DNA of 64,000 nt from Polyangium spumosum. Lineage in GTDB: Bacteria; Myxococcota_A; Polyangia; Polyangiales; Polyangiaceae. The notes under the pieces were generated by a model. It worked only from the letters and a program-made list of their open reading frames with translations. It ran no database searches and was not told the origin of the DNA. The DNA lies in assembly GCF_009649845.1 (NCBI RefSeq), contig NZ_WJIE01000006.1, forward strand, positions 372,001 to 436,000, given 5' to 3'. Shown here in pieces: positions 44,562 through 53,592 of the stretch (the first letter of the stretch is position 1; the number at the start of each line of letters is the position of its first letter). The position numbers and the translations under genes were made by a program.

Positions 44562-44945
44562 GTGACCACGAAGACCCATCGGCCGCTCCTCTTCGCGGAC
44601 GCGAACGGCGGCGCGCTCGCGGCCCTCGGCGCAGCCGTCGCGCGCGCGCTCGGTCACGCCGACGCCCTCGGCGCGACGACCAGCGAGCCGCAGCCGCTGC
44701 CAGCCGACGTGACGGCGGCGCTCGCAGAGATCGGGCTGGAAGCGCCAGCGATCGTGAAGCTCGACGAGGCGCTCGCGACCCCGCACACGGTCGTGTGGCT
44801 CGGAGACGGAGCGGCGCCGGTCGCCGACGCGAAGGCGCTCTCGTGCAAGCTGCTCGCGGAAGGCGCGGGGGAGCTCGAGCGGATGGCGATGGCGCGGATC
44901 ACGCGGGATCGGATCGAGCGGTTCGTCGAGACGGGGCTGGGCTGA
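44562..44945 (+). CDS. degenerate low-molecular-weight phosphatase/arsenate-reductase-like protein
   Basis: A 127-residue protein. Its fold pattern resembles low-molecular-weight tyrosine phosphatases and thioredoxin-type ArsC: an initial strand RPLLFADANGGALAALGAAV where the P-loop CxxxxxR should be, then GATTSEPQPLPADVTAALAE and IGLEAPAIVKLD, the usual 'SAG..P' and 'G(I/L)' region, then HTVVWLGDG. The catalytic Cys and the P-loop Arg are absent, so it is probably not a phosphatase and may be a binding domain. GTG start, 8 bp after the FHA gene. Assignment is by pattern only and tentative. The stop TGA touches the convergent stop at 44946 without gap. Confidence 0.55.
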   Translation: MTTKTHRPLLFADANGGALAALGAAVARALGHADALGATTSEPQPLPADVTAALAEIGLEAPAIVKLDEALATPHTVVWLGDGAAPVADAKALSCKLLAEGAGELERMAMARITRDRIERFVETGLG

Positions 44946-45620
44946 TCAGCGCTTGCGGTGGTTGCGGCGCGCGGCTTCGTCGCGGGCCGCGCCGAGCGTG
45001 TCGGCGACGGAGAAGGCGGCTTTGACGGCCGTGGTGAGCGCGCGGAGGACGGGCTCGGGGACGAGGGCGATGAGGCGCTCGAGGTCGACCGGGCCGTCCG
45101 TGTTCGGGACGTAGCGGTCCATCAGCTCGGCGAAGAGGTCGTACTTGCGCGAGAGGTCGTCGAGGCGCTTGCGCAGCGCGCTCGCCTCGTCGCCCTGCGC
45201 GTCGCCGAGCAGGCCGAGCGCGCGGCGCGAGAGGGCGCGTTTGTCCTGCACGACGCGGCGAAGGCGCGCGAGGTAGGCGCCGATGATCACGTCGGGGTAC
45301 TTGCCCCGCAGCGTGTAGGAGTCGTGCCGCGCGCCGGACTCGCGGCGGCGCTCGATGATGCCGGCGGCCTCGAGGCCACGCAGGTTCGCGAAGATGTTGC
45401 TCTTCGAACGACCGAGCTCCATCGAGAGCTCGTCCATCGAGCGCGGGCTGTCGGCGAGGTAAAGCGCGGCGACGACCTGCCCGCCGAGCCGCGTGATGCC
45501 AGGGAAGGAGGCGGCGATCTCGGCGCCCACGCCTTCGAGCAACGCTTGCCGCGCGGCGACGACGCGTTCGTCGGGCGCGCTTGGTTCTCCGTCCAGATCG
45601 GCTGGCCTGCGGGGCGTCAT
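44946..45620 (-). CDS. GbsR/MarR-family transcriptional regulator
   Basis: A 224-residue winged-helix protein. After a variable N-terminus come VGAEIAASFPGITRLGGQ and VVAALYLADSPRSMDELSME, then the recognition helix LGRSKSNIFANLRGLEAAG and wing IIERRRESGARHDSYTL. The last 100 residues are helical and probably dimerise. GbsR proteins often control osmoprotection or efflux genes; none is adjacent here. ATG 45620 chosen. Its target is unknown, possibly the downstream-oriented TlpA gene region or its own promoter. Confidence 0.85.
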   Translation of the reverse strand: MTPRRPADLDGEPSAPDERVVAARQALLEGVGAEIAASFPGITRLGGQVVAALYLADSPRSMDELSMELGRSKSNIFANLRGLEAAGIIERRRESGARHDSYTLRGKYPDVIIGAYLARLRRVVQDKRALSRRALGLLGDAQGDEASALRKRLDDLSRKYDLFAELMDRYVPNTDGPVDLERLIALVPEPVLRALTTAVKAAFSVADTLGAARDEAARRNHRKR

Positions 45621-45639
45621 CGGCGGCGCCAATGTAGCG

Positions 45640-46308
45640 TCACGAGTCGTCCATGCACAACGAAGCGTGCTTGCCGCGCGGCACGCCCTGGATGAACTCG
45701 ACGGGGCAACCGAAGTCGAGGATCGGGCCCGCGGGCTTCTTGAGCATCTCGCCGATCTCGACGGCGCTCGCCTCGGACCAGTCACGCGCGCCGTCGAAGC
45801 GAGCGCGGATGATGCCGTTCTTGTCGATCACCCAGGTCTCGGGGAAGAGCTTCGTGCCGTACTTGCCCGCGACGATCTCCGAGTCCGCGTCGAAGAGCAC
45901 GGGGAAGGGCGCATCGCCGTCGAGCAGGACACGCAGGAGGTCGCGCACCTTCGTGCGGTCCTCGTCGATCGTGACGGTGACGAGGACCATGTCCTTGCGG
46001 CCGCGGAGCACGCGCGCGAAGTTCGCGAGCGAGGGCATCTCCTCCTTGCAGGGGCCGCAGGTCTCGGTCCAGAAGTTGAGGAAGACGACCTTGCCGCGGA
46101 ACGACGAGAGCCGCACGGGCTTGCCGTCGAGGTCGGGCAACTCGAAGTCGGGCGCGAGGCGATCGCGGCCGGCGTACGCGGGGCCGAGGCCACACATGGC
46201 GGTGCAGCTCGCGCGGACCTGATCGTTCTTCGCCGCCGTGACGAAGCCGAAGACGGCGATGGCCGCGGCCACGATGAAGAGGATCTGAAGGACCGTTCCC
46301 GACTTCAT
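45640..46308 (-). CDS. TlpA-like thioredoxin-fold oxidoreductase, membrane-anchored
   Basis: A 222-residue protein with one N-terminal helix (TVLQILFIVAAAIAVFGFV) and a periplasmic thioredoxin fold. The active-site motif is FWTETCGPCKEEMPSL (CGPC), followed by VTIDEDRTKVRDLL and the cis-Pro segment KLFPETWVIDKNG. AhpC/TSA-type redoxins of this kind keep cytochrome c or other exported proteins reduced. Its stop is 19 bp from the start of the GbsR gene, so they may share a promoter. ATG 46308 chosen. Confidence 0.88.
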   Translation of the reverse strand: MKSGTVLQILFIVAAAIAVFGFVTAAKNDQVRASCTAMCGLGPAYAGRDRLAPDFELPDLDGKPVRLSSFRGKVVFLNFWTETCGPCKEEMPSLANFARVLRGRKDMVLVTVTIDEDRTKVRDLLRVLLDGDAPFPVLFDADSEIVAGKYGTKLFPETWVIDKNGIIRARFDGARDWSEASAVEIGEMLKKPAGPILDFGCPVEFIQGVPRGKHASLCMDDS

Positions 46309-46396
46309 GCCACGACCTCCATAGCGCAAGCGTACCTCTTCGCCCACAAGCTCGGACCCATTCCTCCGGGATCAGCCGGAGCAAGCGCGAGGGTCT

Positions 46397-47884
46397 TCAT
46401 GCGCTGGTGATCACGGAGAGGCTTTTCTTCGGCTTCTTCGGCCTGGGGGCGAGCGCCTCGAAGGCGCGCTTGTAGGCGGCGAAGGTGCCGCCCTCGTGCA
46501 CCGCCTGGAGCAGCGCGCGCCCCTCGGGCTCGCCGCCCTGCGCGAGCACGGCCTCGACCCACGCCCACTTCGCGCTCGTCGAGCGCACGTCGGCCCGGCC
46601 CTTGAGGCCGCGGCGGAGCCGATCGAGGCGCGCGTTGACGACGTCGATGCCGGCGTAGGGCGCGTTCGCGAGCGGCGTGTTGCGCTTCGGGCAGAAGGGC
46701 GCGATGCCGAGCGCGATGGGCACCTTCTGCGAGAGCTGCGTGATGAACTGGACGCACTCGTCGACGTCCTCGTCGGCCTCGCCGGGCACGCCGATCATCA
46801 AGTAGAGCTTCATGCGCGGCATGCCGTGCTTGCGCGCCATCTCGGCCGCGCGCTCGAGGTGGCGGATACGCGCGCGGCGGTCGAGGATCTCGCGCACGCG
46901 CTCGCTCGTGCCGTCCATCGCGGTGGTGAGCGTGCGGTAGCCGGCCGCCTTGAGCGCGCCGACGAACTCGTCGCTGAGCTTGTCCGGTCGCAGGCTGGAG
47001 AGGCCGACCTCGCAGCCGCGGTCGGTCAAGGTGCGGACGATCTCCACGATCTTCGGGTGATCACTGACGGCGGCGCCGACGAGGCCGACGCGGCGCGTGT
47101 CCTCGGGGATGAGGCCGAGGATCTTTTCCTTGGGGACGATGCGCATGCCGCCGTTCGTCGAGCGGCGCATCACGCAATACGCGCAGCCGCGCGAGCAGCC
47201 GCGCTCGGTCTCGATGAGGAACATGTTCGAGAGCTCGGTCTCGGGCGTGCGGATCGGGGCCCATGCGGGCAAGAGCTCGTCGTCACACTGCGCGATCGGG
47301 GGCATGGAGGCGCCGTGGCGCGAGGGGACGAAGACGTGCGGGGTCTTCGCGAGCAGGTCGAGCGCGTCCTCGCGGGAGGGCGTGTCGCGCAGGATGCGCA
47401 GGACGTCGACGGCGAGCGTGTCGGCCTCGCCCATGACGATGGCGTCGGCGAAGGCCGCGAGCGGCAGCGGGTTCGAGTTCGTCAGCGGGCCGCCGGCGAG
47501 GATGAAGGGATCCCGCGGCGAGCGCTCCTCGCGCAGCGCCGCGATGTTCGAGGCTTCGAGCAGGCGGACGACGCCCGCGCACTCGAGCTCGTAGGCGACG
47601 CTCATGGCGATCACGGGGTAGTCGCGCAGCGGCCGGAGCGCTTCGTACGTGATGGGCATGGCGCGCGGCCCGTGATCGTCGTCGGGCAAGAAGGCGCGAT
47701 CCGCGGCCATGTCGGGCTCGTTCTGGATCGACTTGTAGACCTGCAAGAAGCCGAGCGAGCTCATGCCCGTGTGGTAGGGCGACGGGTAGGCGAGCGCGAC
47801 GCGCCAGGGCGCGTGTTTGTCGAGGCGGCCGACCTCCCCGGCGAGCCGCCGCCGGATGGTCGCCACGGTGACGTCACGTGACAT
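46397..47884 (-). CDS. B12-binding-type radical SAM protein
   Basis: A 495-residue protein. An N-terminal domain with WRVALAYPSPYHTGMSSLG and VIAMSVAYELECAGVVRLL looks like a cobalamin-binding Rossmann domain. The radical SAM core has the cluster motif GCSRGCAYC (CxxxCxxC), VGLVGAAVSDHPKIVEIV and LTTAMDGTSERVREILDRR. It is closest in layout to uncharacterised radical SAM proteins with B12-like domains, which often act on methyl or thioether chemistry. The C-terminus is basic (PRPKKPKKSL). ATG 47884 was chosen because the upstream in-frame extension is Arg/Ser-rich. Substrate unknown. Confidence 0.85.
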   Translation of the reverse strand: MSRDVTVATIRRRLAGEVGRLDKHAPWRVALAYPSPYHTGMSSLGFLQVYKSIQNEPDMAADRAFLPDDDHGPRAMPITYEALRPLRDYPVIAMSVAYELECAGVVRLLEASNIAALREERSPRDPFILAGGPLTNSNPLPLAAFADAIVMGEADTLAVDVLRILRDTPSREDALDLLAKTPHVFVPSRHGASMPPIAQCDDELLPAWAPIRTPETELSNMFLIETERGCSRGCAYCVMRRSTNGGMRIVPKEKILGLIPEDTRRVGLVGAAVSDHPKIVEIVRTLTDRGCEVGLSSLRPDKLSDEFVGALKAAGYRTLTTAMDGTSERVREILDRRARIRHLERAAEMARKHGMPRMKLYLMIGVPGEADEDVDECVQFITQLSQKVPIALGIAPFCPKRNTPLANAPYAGIDVVNARLDRLRRGLKGRADVRSTSAKWAWVEAVLAQGGEPEGRALLQAVHEGGTFAAYKRAFEALAPRPKKPKKSLSVITSA

Positions 47885-47966
47885 TCGGCAGGAGACTCCT
47901 TCAGCAGCCCCGGGGGCGCAAGCGATCGCAGCCGATTTCCTCACGGAAACACCCGAGATCCCCGCT

Positions 47967-50357
47967 TCAACGGGCGGAGGGGCGCGAGAGGTGGACGGCC
48001 TCGCCGTTGGTCTCCCAGACGACGTCGCCGCCCCGGTCGGTCCGGGCGATCGTGACGCCGCGCGTGGCCAGGGACGCGAGGACGCCGGGATCGGGGTGGC
48101 CATAGCGGTTGCGTACGCCGGAGCAGACGAGGGCGACGCTCGGGCGGACGGCGTCGAGGAAGGGCGGCGTCGTGGAGGTGCGGCTGCCGTGGTGGCCGAG
48201 CTTGAGCAGATCGGCGCGCAGGGCAGCGGGGTCCTTCGCGACGAGCGCGCGCTCGGCCGCGGCCTCCGCGTCGCCGACGAGCAACGCGGAGCGGCTGCCG
48301 TAGGTGATGCGCAGGACGAAGGAGTTGTCGTTCGCGCTCTCGTCGGGGGCGAAGCCGGGGCAGGGGGCGAGGACCTCGATGGTGGCGCCGCCGATCACGT
48401 GTTTGCCGCAGAGCGTGTCGGGCCTGCGGATCGGTACGCCGCGGCGGCGTAGATCCGCGAGCATGGATCGGTACGTGGGGCCGGCGCCGTGTTCTTCGCC
48501 CTGGCCCGTGTCCCAGAGCTCGCCGACCTCGACCGCGGGCAACGTGGAGACGAGGCCGCCGAAATGGTCCGGGTGCGGGTGCGAGAGGACGACCACGTCG
48601 ACGCGCTCCTTGCGCAGCGCGCGCAGCACGGGGAGCACGACCCGCGTGCCCGTGTCGACGGGGCTGCCCATGAAGCCGCCGCCGTCGATGAGCATGGTCT
48701 TTCCGTCGGGAAGGTCGACGAGGATCGAATCACCCTGGCCCACGTCGAGGGCGCGGACGCGCAGCACTCCCTTGGAGCTCCCAGCAAACGCGGCGGCGTG
48801 CTCCAGCACGAGGAGCGCGGCGAAGCCGAGCGCGAGGGCCACGCCGCGGCGGACGCGGCCCTTCACGAGCGCCGCCGCGAGCGCGGTGACGGCGACGGCC
48901 GCGAGCTGGGAAGGCGTGGGCGGCGGGAAGGTGACGATGCCGCCGAGGTCACTCGTCACGCGGGCGACCGCGCGCACGGCGACGAGCGCGCCCGAGCCGA
49001 GCAGGGCCGCGCCTCGCTCGACGGGCGGCGCCCACGCGAGCGCGGCGTGCAGGAGGCAAACGGGCAGCGCCGCGAGCTCGCCGATCGGCGCGGCGACGAG
49101 GTTCGCGAGGATGCCGAGCAGCGGCAAGGAGGGCGTCATCATCGCGAGGAAGGGCGTGCAGCCGGTCATCGCGGCGAGCGTGGTGGCGATGGGCCGCAGC
49201 ACGAAGCGGAGGGGCGCGGGGCCTCGCACGAGGCGCGCGGCGATGGGCCTGTCGAGCCCGAGCAGGCCCGCCGTCGCCGCGGCGGAGAGCACGAACGAAG
49301 GGTCGCTGCCGACGAGCGGATCGAGCAGCGCCGCGAGGAGGAGCGAGCCGCCGAAGGCGCGCACGCCGCTCGGCCTGAGGCCGAGCGCGCGCACGAGCAT
49401 GACCACGGAGAGCATGCCGGCCGCGCGCAGGGCCGAGCCGCTGCCGCCCGCAAAATCGGCGTAGAGCCACGAGGTGGGGATCGCGAGCGCCGCGGACACG
49501 CGCCCGACGTCGAAGCGCGCCGAGAGGGGCGTGACGCGCAGGAGCAAGGCGCGCGCGGCGGCCGCGAGGCCCGCGACGGCGAGGACGAGGTGCGTGCCGG
49601 AGACCGCGAGCAGGTGGGACAAACCGCTCCGGCGAAAGGCCTCGTTGTCGGCGTCGTGGAGGTCGGTCTCGCCGAGGACGAGGGCACGCGCGAGCGGCTC
49701 GGCTTCGGGGTGGAAGGTCGCCTCGATGCGCCGGCGCACGTGGGCGCGGGCTCGATCGATCCAGGCGGGGAGACGCTCGCCGCGGGAGACGTGTTCGAGG
49801 TCCACGAGCCCGCCCGACGCGGCGACGCCGCTCCGCGCGATGGATGGGCGCGGGTCGGGCAGGCTCTCGTTCAGGAAGAGATGGACCGGCGCGAGGTCCG
49901 CGACGAGGCGCACGCGGTCACCCCGCGCGAGGTCCTCGGGCGCGCCGTGGAGCCTCGCGCGGAGCGGCTCGACGATCGGGCCACGTTCGCAGGCGCCGCT
50001 CACGATCTCCACCTCGATGCGGGCCTCGCCGCGCTCCTCGCCGGGCGGCGCGCGCTCGCCGCGATCCCTCTGCACCACCGGCGAACGCAGCACGATCGCC
50101 TCGCCTTCGCAGCGACCTGGAGGGCCGAGCGCCTCGGTCACGCGGGCGTGCAAGGCCGCGGCCTCGTCGATCGCGGCGCGGGCGCGCAGCGCGCCGAGGG
50201 CGAGCGTGATCACGAGGCCCGCGAGGGCCCAGCGTTCGAGGTGACGGCGCAGCAGAAACAGCGACATCACGGCCGCGAGCGCGGCGGGCAGCGGCGCGCG
50301 CGCGAGGGCGGATCCGGCCGCGAGCGCGAGCGCGGTGAGCAGGAGCTTGTCGGTCAC
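47967..50357 (-). CDS. comEC: ComEC/Rec2 DNA uptake channel protein
   Basis: A protein of about 796 residues that moves single-stranded DNA through the inner membrane. The order is standard: N-terminal membrane helices with DUF4131 (LLLTALALAAGSALARAPL), the competence channel domain (GLSHLLAVSGTHLVLAVAGL, the conserved LLAISGLHV-like signature), several more helices, and a C-terminal metallo-beta-lactamase domain (VLSHPHPDHFGGLVSTLP, LLVGDAEAAAERALV, KLGHHGSRTST). GTG 50357 is chosen as start because it leads directly into the first helix; an in-frame ATG at 50465 adds 36 Arg-rich residues. Confidence 0.92.
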   Translation of the reverse strand: MTDKLLLTALALAAGSALARAPLPAALAAVMSLFLLRRHLERWALAGLVITLALGALRARAAIDEAAALHARVTEALGPPGRCEGEAIVLRSPVVQRDRGERAPPGEERGEARIEVEIVSGACERGPIVEPLRARLHGAPEDLARGDRVRLVADLAPVHLFLNESLPDPRPSIARSGVAASGGLVDLEHVSRGERLPAWIDRARAHVRRRIEATFHPEAEPLARALVLGETDLHDADNEAFRRSGLSHLLAVSGTHLVLAVAGLAAAARALLLRVTPLSARFDVGRVSAALAIPTSWLYADFAGGSGSALRAAGMLSVVMLVRALGLRPSGVRAFGGSLLLAALLDPLVGSDPSFVLSAAATAGLLGLDRPIAARLVRGPAPLRFVLRPIATTLAAMTGCTPFLAMMTPSLPLLGILANLVAAPIGELAALPVCLLHAALAWAPPVERGAALLGSGALVAVRAVARVTSDLGGIVTFPPPTPSQLAAVAVTALAAALVKGRVRRGVALALGFAALLVLEHAAAFAGSSKGVLRVRALDVGQGDSILVDLPDGKTMLIDGGGFMGSPVDTGTRVVLPVLRALRKERVDVVVLSHPHPDHFGGLVSTLPAVEVGELWDTGQGEEHGAGPTYRSMLADLRRRGVPIRRPDTLCGKHVIGGATIEVLAPCPGFAPDESANDNSFVLRITYGSRSALLVGDAEAAAERALVAKDPAALRADLLKLGHHGSRTSTTPPFLDAVRPSVALVCSGVRNRYGHPDPGVLASLATRGVTIARTDRGGDVVWETNGEAVHLSRPSAR

Positions 50358-50671
50358 GACGGCGCGATCGGCAAACGTCGGGCCGCCCTCGAACACGCGG
50401 GAAATCCAGCGTGATCGCTCCCTCCGACCCCTGGCGCCGCCATGGCGGACCCTGACGGCCGCCACCTTGGCGAAGGCGCGTGGCCCGCCCTCTGTCCCAC
50501 GTCATGCAACTGGATTGCAGGATTCCGTGTCCCGTAAAACTCGCCTCTCGTGCGTGCGTCGGCGCTCAGAGAACACGTGCGCTGGCGGAGTGCGCTTCCT
50601 ACAATGGCGGCTCTCTTGCGCGCGTTCTCCTTGCTTCGTGCCGCGCGCGTGCCGCTCCCTGGAGGTCGCCG
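50358..50671. promoter_or_regulatory. 314-bp divergent intergenic region between comEC and protease gene
   Basis: No gene seen. It must contain promoters for both flanking genes. The only promoter-like element I can point to is TACAAT at 50600-50605, a near-consensus -10 box for the rightward protease gene, without a good -35. A strong ribosome-binding site (TGGAGG) lies just before ATG 50672. Confidence 0.4.
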
Positions 50672-51895
50672 ATGTCCCCTTGTCCGCCCCGCGCTCGTTT
50701 GGCCCTGTTTCTCGGCGCTCTCGCGCTCGTCGGTTGCGGCGACATGTCGCAAGGCTCGCCGGAGGGCGACGTCTCGGAGGCCGAGCTCGAGATCAACGGC
50801 GGCTATCTGGATGACAAGGACACCGCGGTCGTCGGGATTTACGCGATGAACCTCGGCGGCATCTGCACCGGCTCGCTGCTCGCGCCGAACATGGTGCTCA
50901 CGGCGCGCCACTGCATCTCGCAGATCAACAACAACGATGGCTCGGTCCAGTGCGGCGTCACCAAGTTCGCCCCGCCGGTCGCGGCGTCGAACTACCTCGT
51001 CACGACCCATCCCGAGGTCTCGCAAGACCCCTCCGCCTACCGCGCCGCGAAGGAGGTCGTGCTCCTGCCGAGCGGCGACGACTTCTGCGGTCAGGATCAG
51101 GCGATCCTGATCCTCGCGGAGAACATCCCCGAATCGGAGGCCAAGCCCCTCGTGCCCCGCGTCGACGACCCGCTCGTCACGGGCGAGACGTACTCCGCGG
51201 TCGGGTACGGCGCGACGGACGGCGCGGGCAACGGCGCGGGTCAGCGGCGTCGCCGCGACGATCTCACGATCACGTGCGTCACTGAAGAGTGCCCGCAGTT
51301 CCAGGTCACCGAGACCGAGTGGATGGGCAACGCCGGCGTCTGCCAGGGCGACAGCGGCGGGCCCGCGATCGACCTGCAAAACCGCGTCATCGGCGTGACC
51401 TCGCGCGGCGGCTTCAACTGCTCGAGCCCGATCTACGGCTACGTCAAGGCCTGGGATCAGTGGATCAAGGACACGGCGATCAAAGCCGCGGAGATGGGCG
51501 GTTATCCCGTACCCGGATGGGCGAACGGCGCGCCCACGCACCCCGACTACTCGTACACGCCCGGCGACGCCTGCAACGAGCCCGCCGACTGCGCCTCGGG
51601 TCGATGCGTGAACGACGGCAACGAGCAGTACTGCACGCGCCTCTGCAACGAGAAGGCGCCGTGCCCCGAGGGCTGGTACTGCGACAGCGACAGCGCCGGC
51701 CAAGGCGTCTGCTTCAAGCAGACGAGCGAGACGCCCGGCGGCGGCTGGGGCGACGAGGACGAAGGCGACGGCCCCGCGCTCTCGCAAGACAGCTCCTGCA
51801 GCATGAGCGCCGATCCGACGAAGCCCGTTCCCTGGCGCGGCGGCCTCTTCGCGCTCGCGCTCGTCGTGCTCGGTCTGCGGCGCCGCGCGCGGTGA
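50672..51895 (+). CDS. S1 serine protease with lipobox and MYXO-CTERM-like tail
   Basis: A 407-residue exported protease. The signal peptide ends in a lipobox (LALFLGALALVGC). The trypsin domain has His in VLTARHCISQ, Asp in GQDQAILILA and Ser in CQGDSGGPAID, and several Cys for disulphides. A Cys-rich region (CNEPADCASGRCVNDGNEQ and CPEGWYCDSDSAGQGVC) follows. The C-terminus has SCSMSADP, a hydrophobic helix (GGLFALALVVLGL) and RRRAR, which is the MYXO-CTERM sorting pattern. TGGAGG is 7 bases before ATG 50672. Next gene overlaps by GTGA. Confidence 0.9.
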   Translation: MSPCPPRARLALFLGALALVGCGDMSQGSPEGDVSEAELEINGGYLDDKDTAVVGIYAMNLGGICTGSLLAPNMVLTARHCISQINNNDGSVQCGVTKFAPPVAASNYLVTTHPEVSQDPSAYRAAKEVVLLPSGDDFCGQDQAILILAENIPESEAKPLVPRVDDPLVTGETYSAVGYGATDGAGNGAGQRRRRDDLTITCVTEECPQFQVTETEWMGNAGVCQGDSGGPAIDLQNRVIGVTSRGGFNCSSPIYGYVKAWDQWIKDTAIKAAEMGGYPVPGWANGAPTHPDYSYTPGDACNEPADCASGRCVNDGNEQYCTRLCNEKAPCPEGWYCDSDSAGQGVCFKQTSETPGGGWGDEDEGDGPALSQDSSCSMSADPTKPVPWRGGLFALALVVLGLRRRAR

Positions 51896-52737
51896 AGCGG
51901 CGCGCGTTCGTCCTCGCCACGCTCGCGCTCGCGGCCTGCTCGCGCGGATCGGGGAAAGAAAAAAAGCTCCGCGTCGTCTCGCTCTCGCCGAGCACGACGG
52001 AGGTGATGTTCGCGATCGGCGCCGGCGGGTTGCTCGTCGGCCGCTCGCGGTACTGCGACTTCCCGAAGGAGGCCGCGGCGCTGCCCGTCGTCGGCGGCTA
52101 CGCCGATCCCAACGTCGAGGCGATCGTCGCGCTCGCCCCCACGCTCGTCGTCGGCGCGCGTGGACCGGCCGGGCCCGTGCTCGAGGAGGGCCTGCGCGCG
52201 CACGGCATCGACACGTTTTTCCCGGAGACCGAGTCGCTCGACGGCATCACCCGCATGATCGTCGAGCTCGGCCGCCGCGTCGGCCACGAGGCCGAAGCGA
52301 AGCGGGTCGCCGAGGACATCGAGGACAAACGCAAGGCGCTCGCCGAAAAAGCCACGAAGCTCCCCAGGAGACGCGTGCTCTTCGTGTTCGACGCCGCGCC
52401 CATCGTCGTCGCCGGCCCCGGCAGTTTTCCCGACGAGCTCGTCCGTCTGGCCGGCGGGGAAAACGTGATCACCCGCGGCGGCGCGTACCCGACGATCGGC
52501 CTCGAGCACCTGCTCGCCCTCGATCCCGACGTCCTGCTCGACGGCGCCTCCGACATGCGCGCCACCAAGAGCCTGCGTGAGCGTGTCGAGGGCGCCCCCG
52601 GATGGCGCGAGCTCCGCGCCGTCCAGAAAGGCCAGATCCACTTCGTCGGCTCCGACGTCTTGCGCCCCGGCCCCCGCATCGCTGATGGACTTCTCACCGT
52701 CGCTCGTGCCATCCACGGCGACACCTTCAAGCCATGA
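51892..52737 (+). CDS. helical-backbone metal receptor lipoprotein (BtuF/FepB type)
   Basis: A 281-residue periplasmic binding lipoprotein (signal FVLATLALAAC). It has the class III binding fold: LRVVSLSPSTTEVMFAIGAG, VVGGYADPNVEAIVALAPTL, a long central helix (MIVELGRRVGHEAEAKRVAE), and VVAGPGSFPDELVRLAGGEN. It probably delivers cobalamin or a ferric siderophore to a TroA/BtuCD-type importer, but no permease or ATPase is adjacent. Its GTG start overlaps the upstream protease stop (GTGA), and its stop overlaps tlyA (ATGA). Confidence 0.88.
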   Translation: MKRRAFVLATLALAACSRGSGKEKKLRVVSLSPSTTEVMFAIGAGGLLVGRSRYCDFPKEAAALPVVGGYADPNVEAIVALAPTLVVGARGPAGPVLEEGLRAHGIDTFFPETESLDGITRMIVELGRRVGHEAEAKRVAEDIEDKRKALAEKATKLPRRRVLFVFDAAPIVVAGPGSFPDELVRLAGGENVITRGGAYPTIGLEHLLALDPDVLLDGASDMRATKSLRERVEGAPGWRELRAVQKGQIHFVGSDVLRPGPRIADGLLTVARAIHGDTFKP

Positions 52738-53495
52738 CCCGCTCGCCCGCCCGCGTCCGCGCCGATGCCCTGCTCGTCACCCGAGGCCTCGCCGAGAGCC
52801 GCGCCCAGGCCCAGGCCCTCATCATGGCCGGCAAGGTCAGCACCGAGGGCTCGCGCGTGGACAAACCCGGCGCGCTCCTCGTGCCCGACGCGCTCCTCCA
52901 GGTCGCCGCCCCGCCGCGCTTCGTCTCCCGCGGCGGCGACAAGCTCGACCACGCGCTCGCGACCTTCGTGGCCCAGGGCCTCGACGTCACGGGCCGCAGG
53001 TGTGTCGACGTCGGCGCCTCCACGGGTGGCTTCACCGATTGCCTGCTCCAGCGCGGCGCCGCGCTCGTCGTGGCCGTCGACGTCGGCTACGGCCAGCTCG
53101 CCGAGAAGCTCCGCCAGGATCCACGCGTCGACGTCCGCGAGCGCGTCAACGCGCGTGAGCTCTCGCGGAGCGACCTGCCCGAGGGCGTCGACCTCGTGGT
53201 CGTGGACGCCTCGTTCATCGGGATCGGCAAGCTCATCGGCGCCATCGCGGCCATGCTCGACGCGGGCGGCGACCTCGTCGCCCTGGTCAAGCCGCAGTTC
53301 GAGGCGGGCCGGGAAGCGGCCTCGCGGGGGCGGGGCGTCATCCGGGACAAGGAGACGCGGGAGGGCGCGATCGCCGCGGCGCGTCGCGACATCGAGGCGG
53401 CCGGCTTCGAGGTCGTGGCCGAGGTCGACAGCGCGGTCCATGGGCCGAAGGGCAACGTGGAGCGGTTCGTCTGGGCGCGCCGCCGCGCCGGTTGA
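52734..53495 (+). CDS. tlyA: TlyA-type 2'-O-ribose rRNA methyltransferase
   Basis: A 253-residue enzyme with an N-terminal S4 RNA-binding domain (RADALLVTRGLAESRAQAQA) and a FtsJ-like SAM methyltransferase domain (VDVGASTGGFTDCLLQRGA, AVDVGYGQLAEKLR, VVVDASFIGIGKLI, LVALVKPQFEAGREAASRG). TlyA 2'-O-methylates 16S/23S rRNA in mycobacteria and affects capreomycin sensitivity. Length and order are normal. ATG 52734 overlaps the preceding stop (ATGA). Confidence 0.92.
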   Translation: MTRSPARVRADALLVTRGLAESRAQAQALIMAGKVSTEGSRVDKPGALLVPDALLQVAAPPRFVSRGGDKLDHALATFVAQGLDVTGRRCVDVGASTGGFTDCLLQRGAALVVAVDVGYGQLAEKLRQDPRVDVRERVNARELSRSDLPEGVDLVVVDASFIGIGKLIGAIAAMLDAGGDLVALVKPQFEAGREAASRGRGVIRDKETREGAIAAARRDIEAAGFEVVAEVDSAVHGPKGNVERFVWARRRAG

Positions 53496-53592
53496 TCCCG
53501 AGGGGCTGACGATTCGCGGCGATGATGGTACTCATCGGCCCGGCTCGGGGTGTCTCGCGGTCTCCGCGGCCCTTGCCGGCGAGGAGAAGTCG

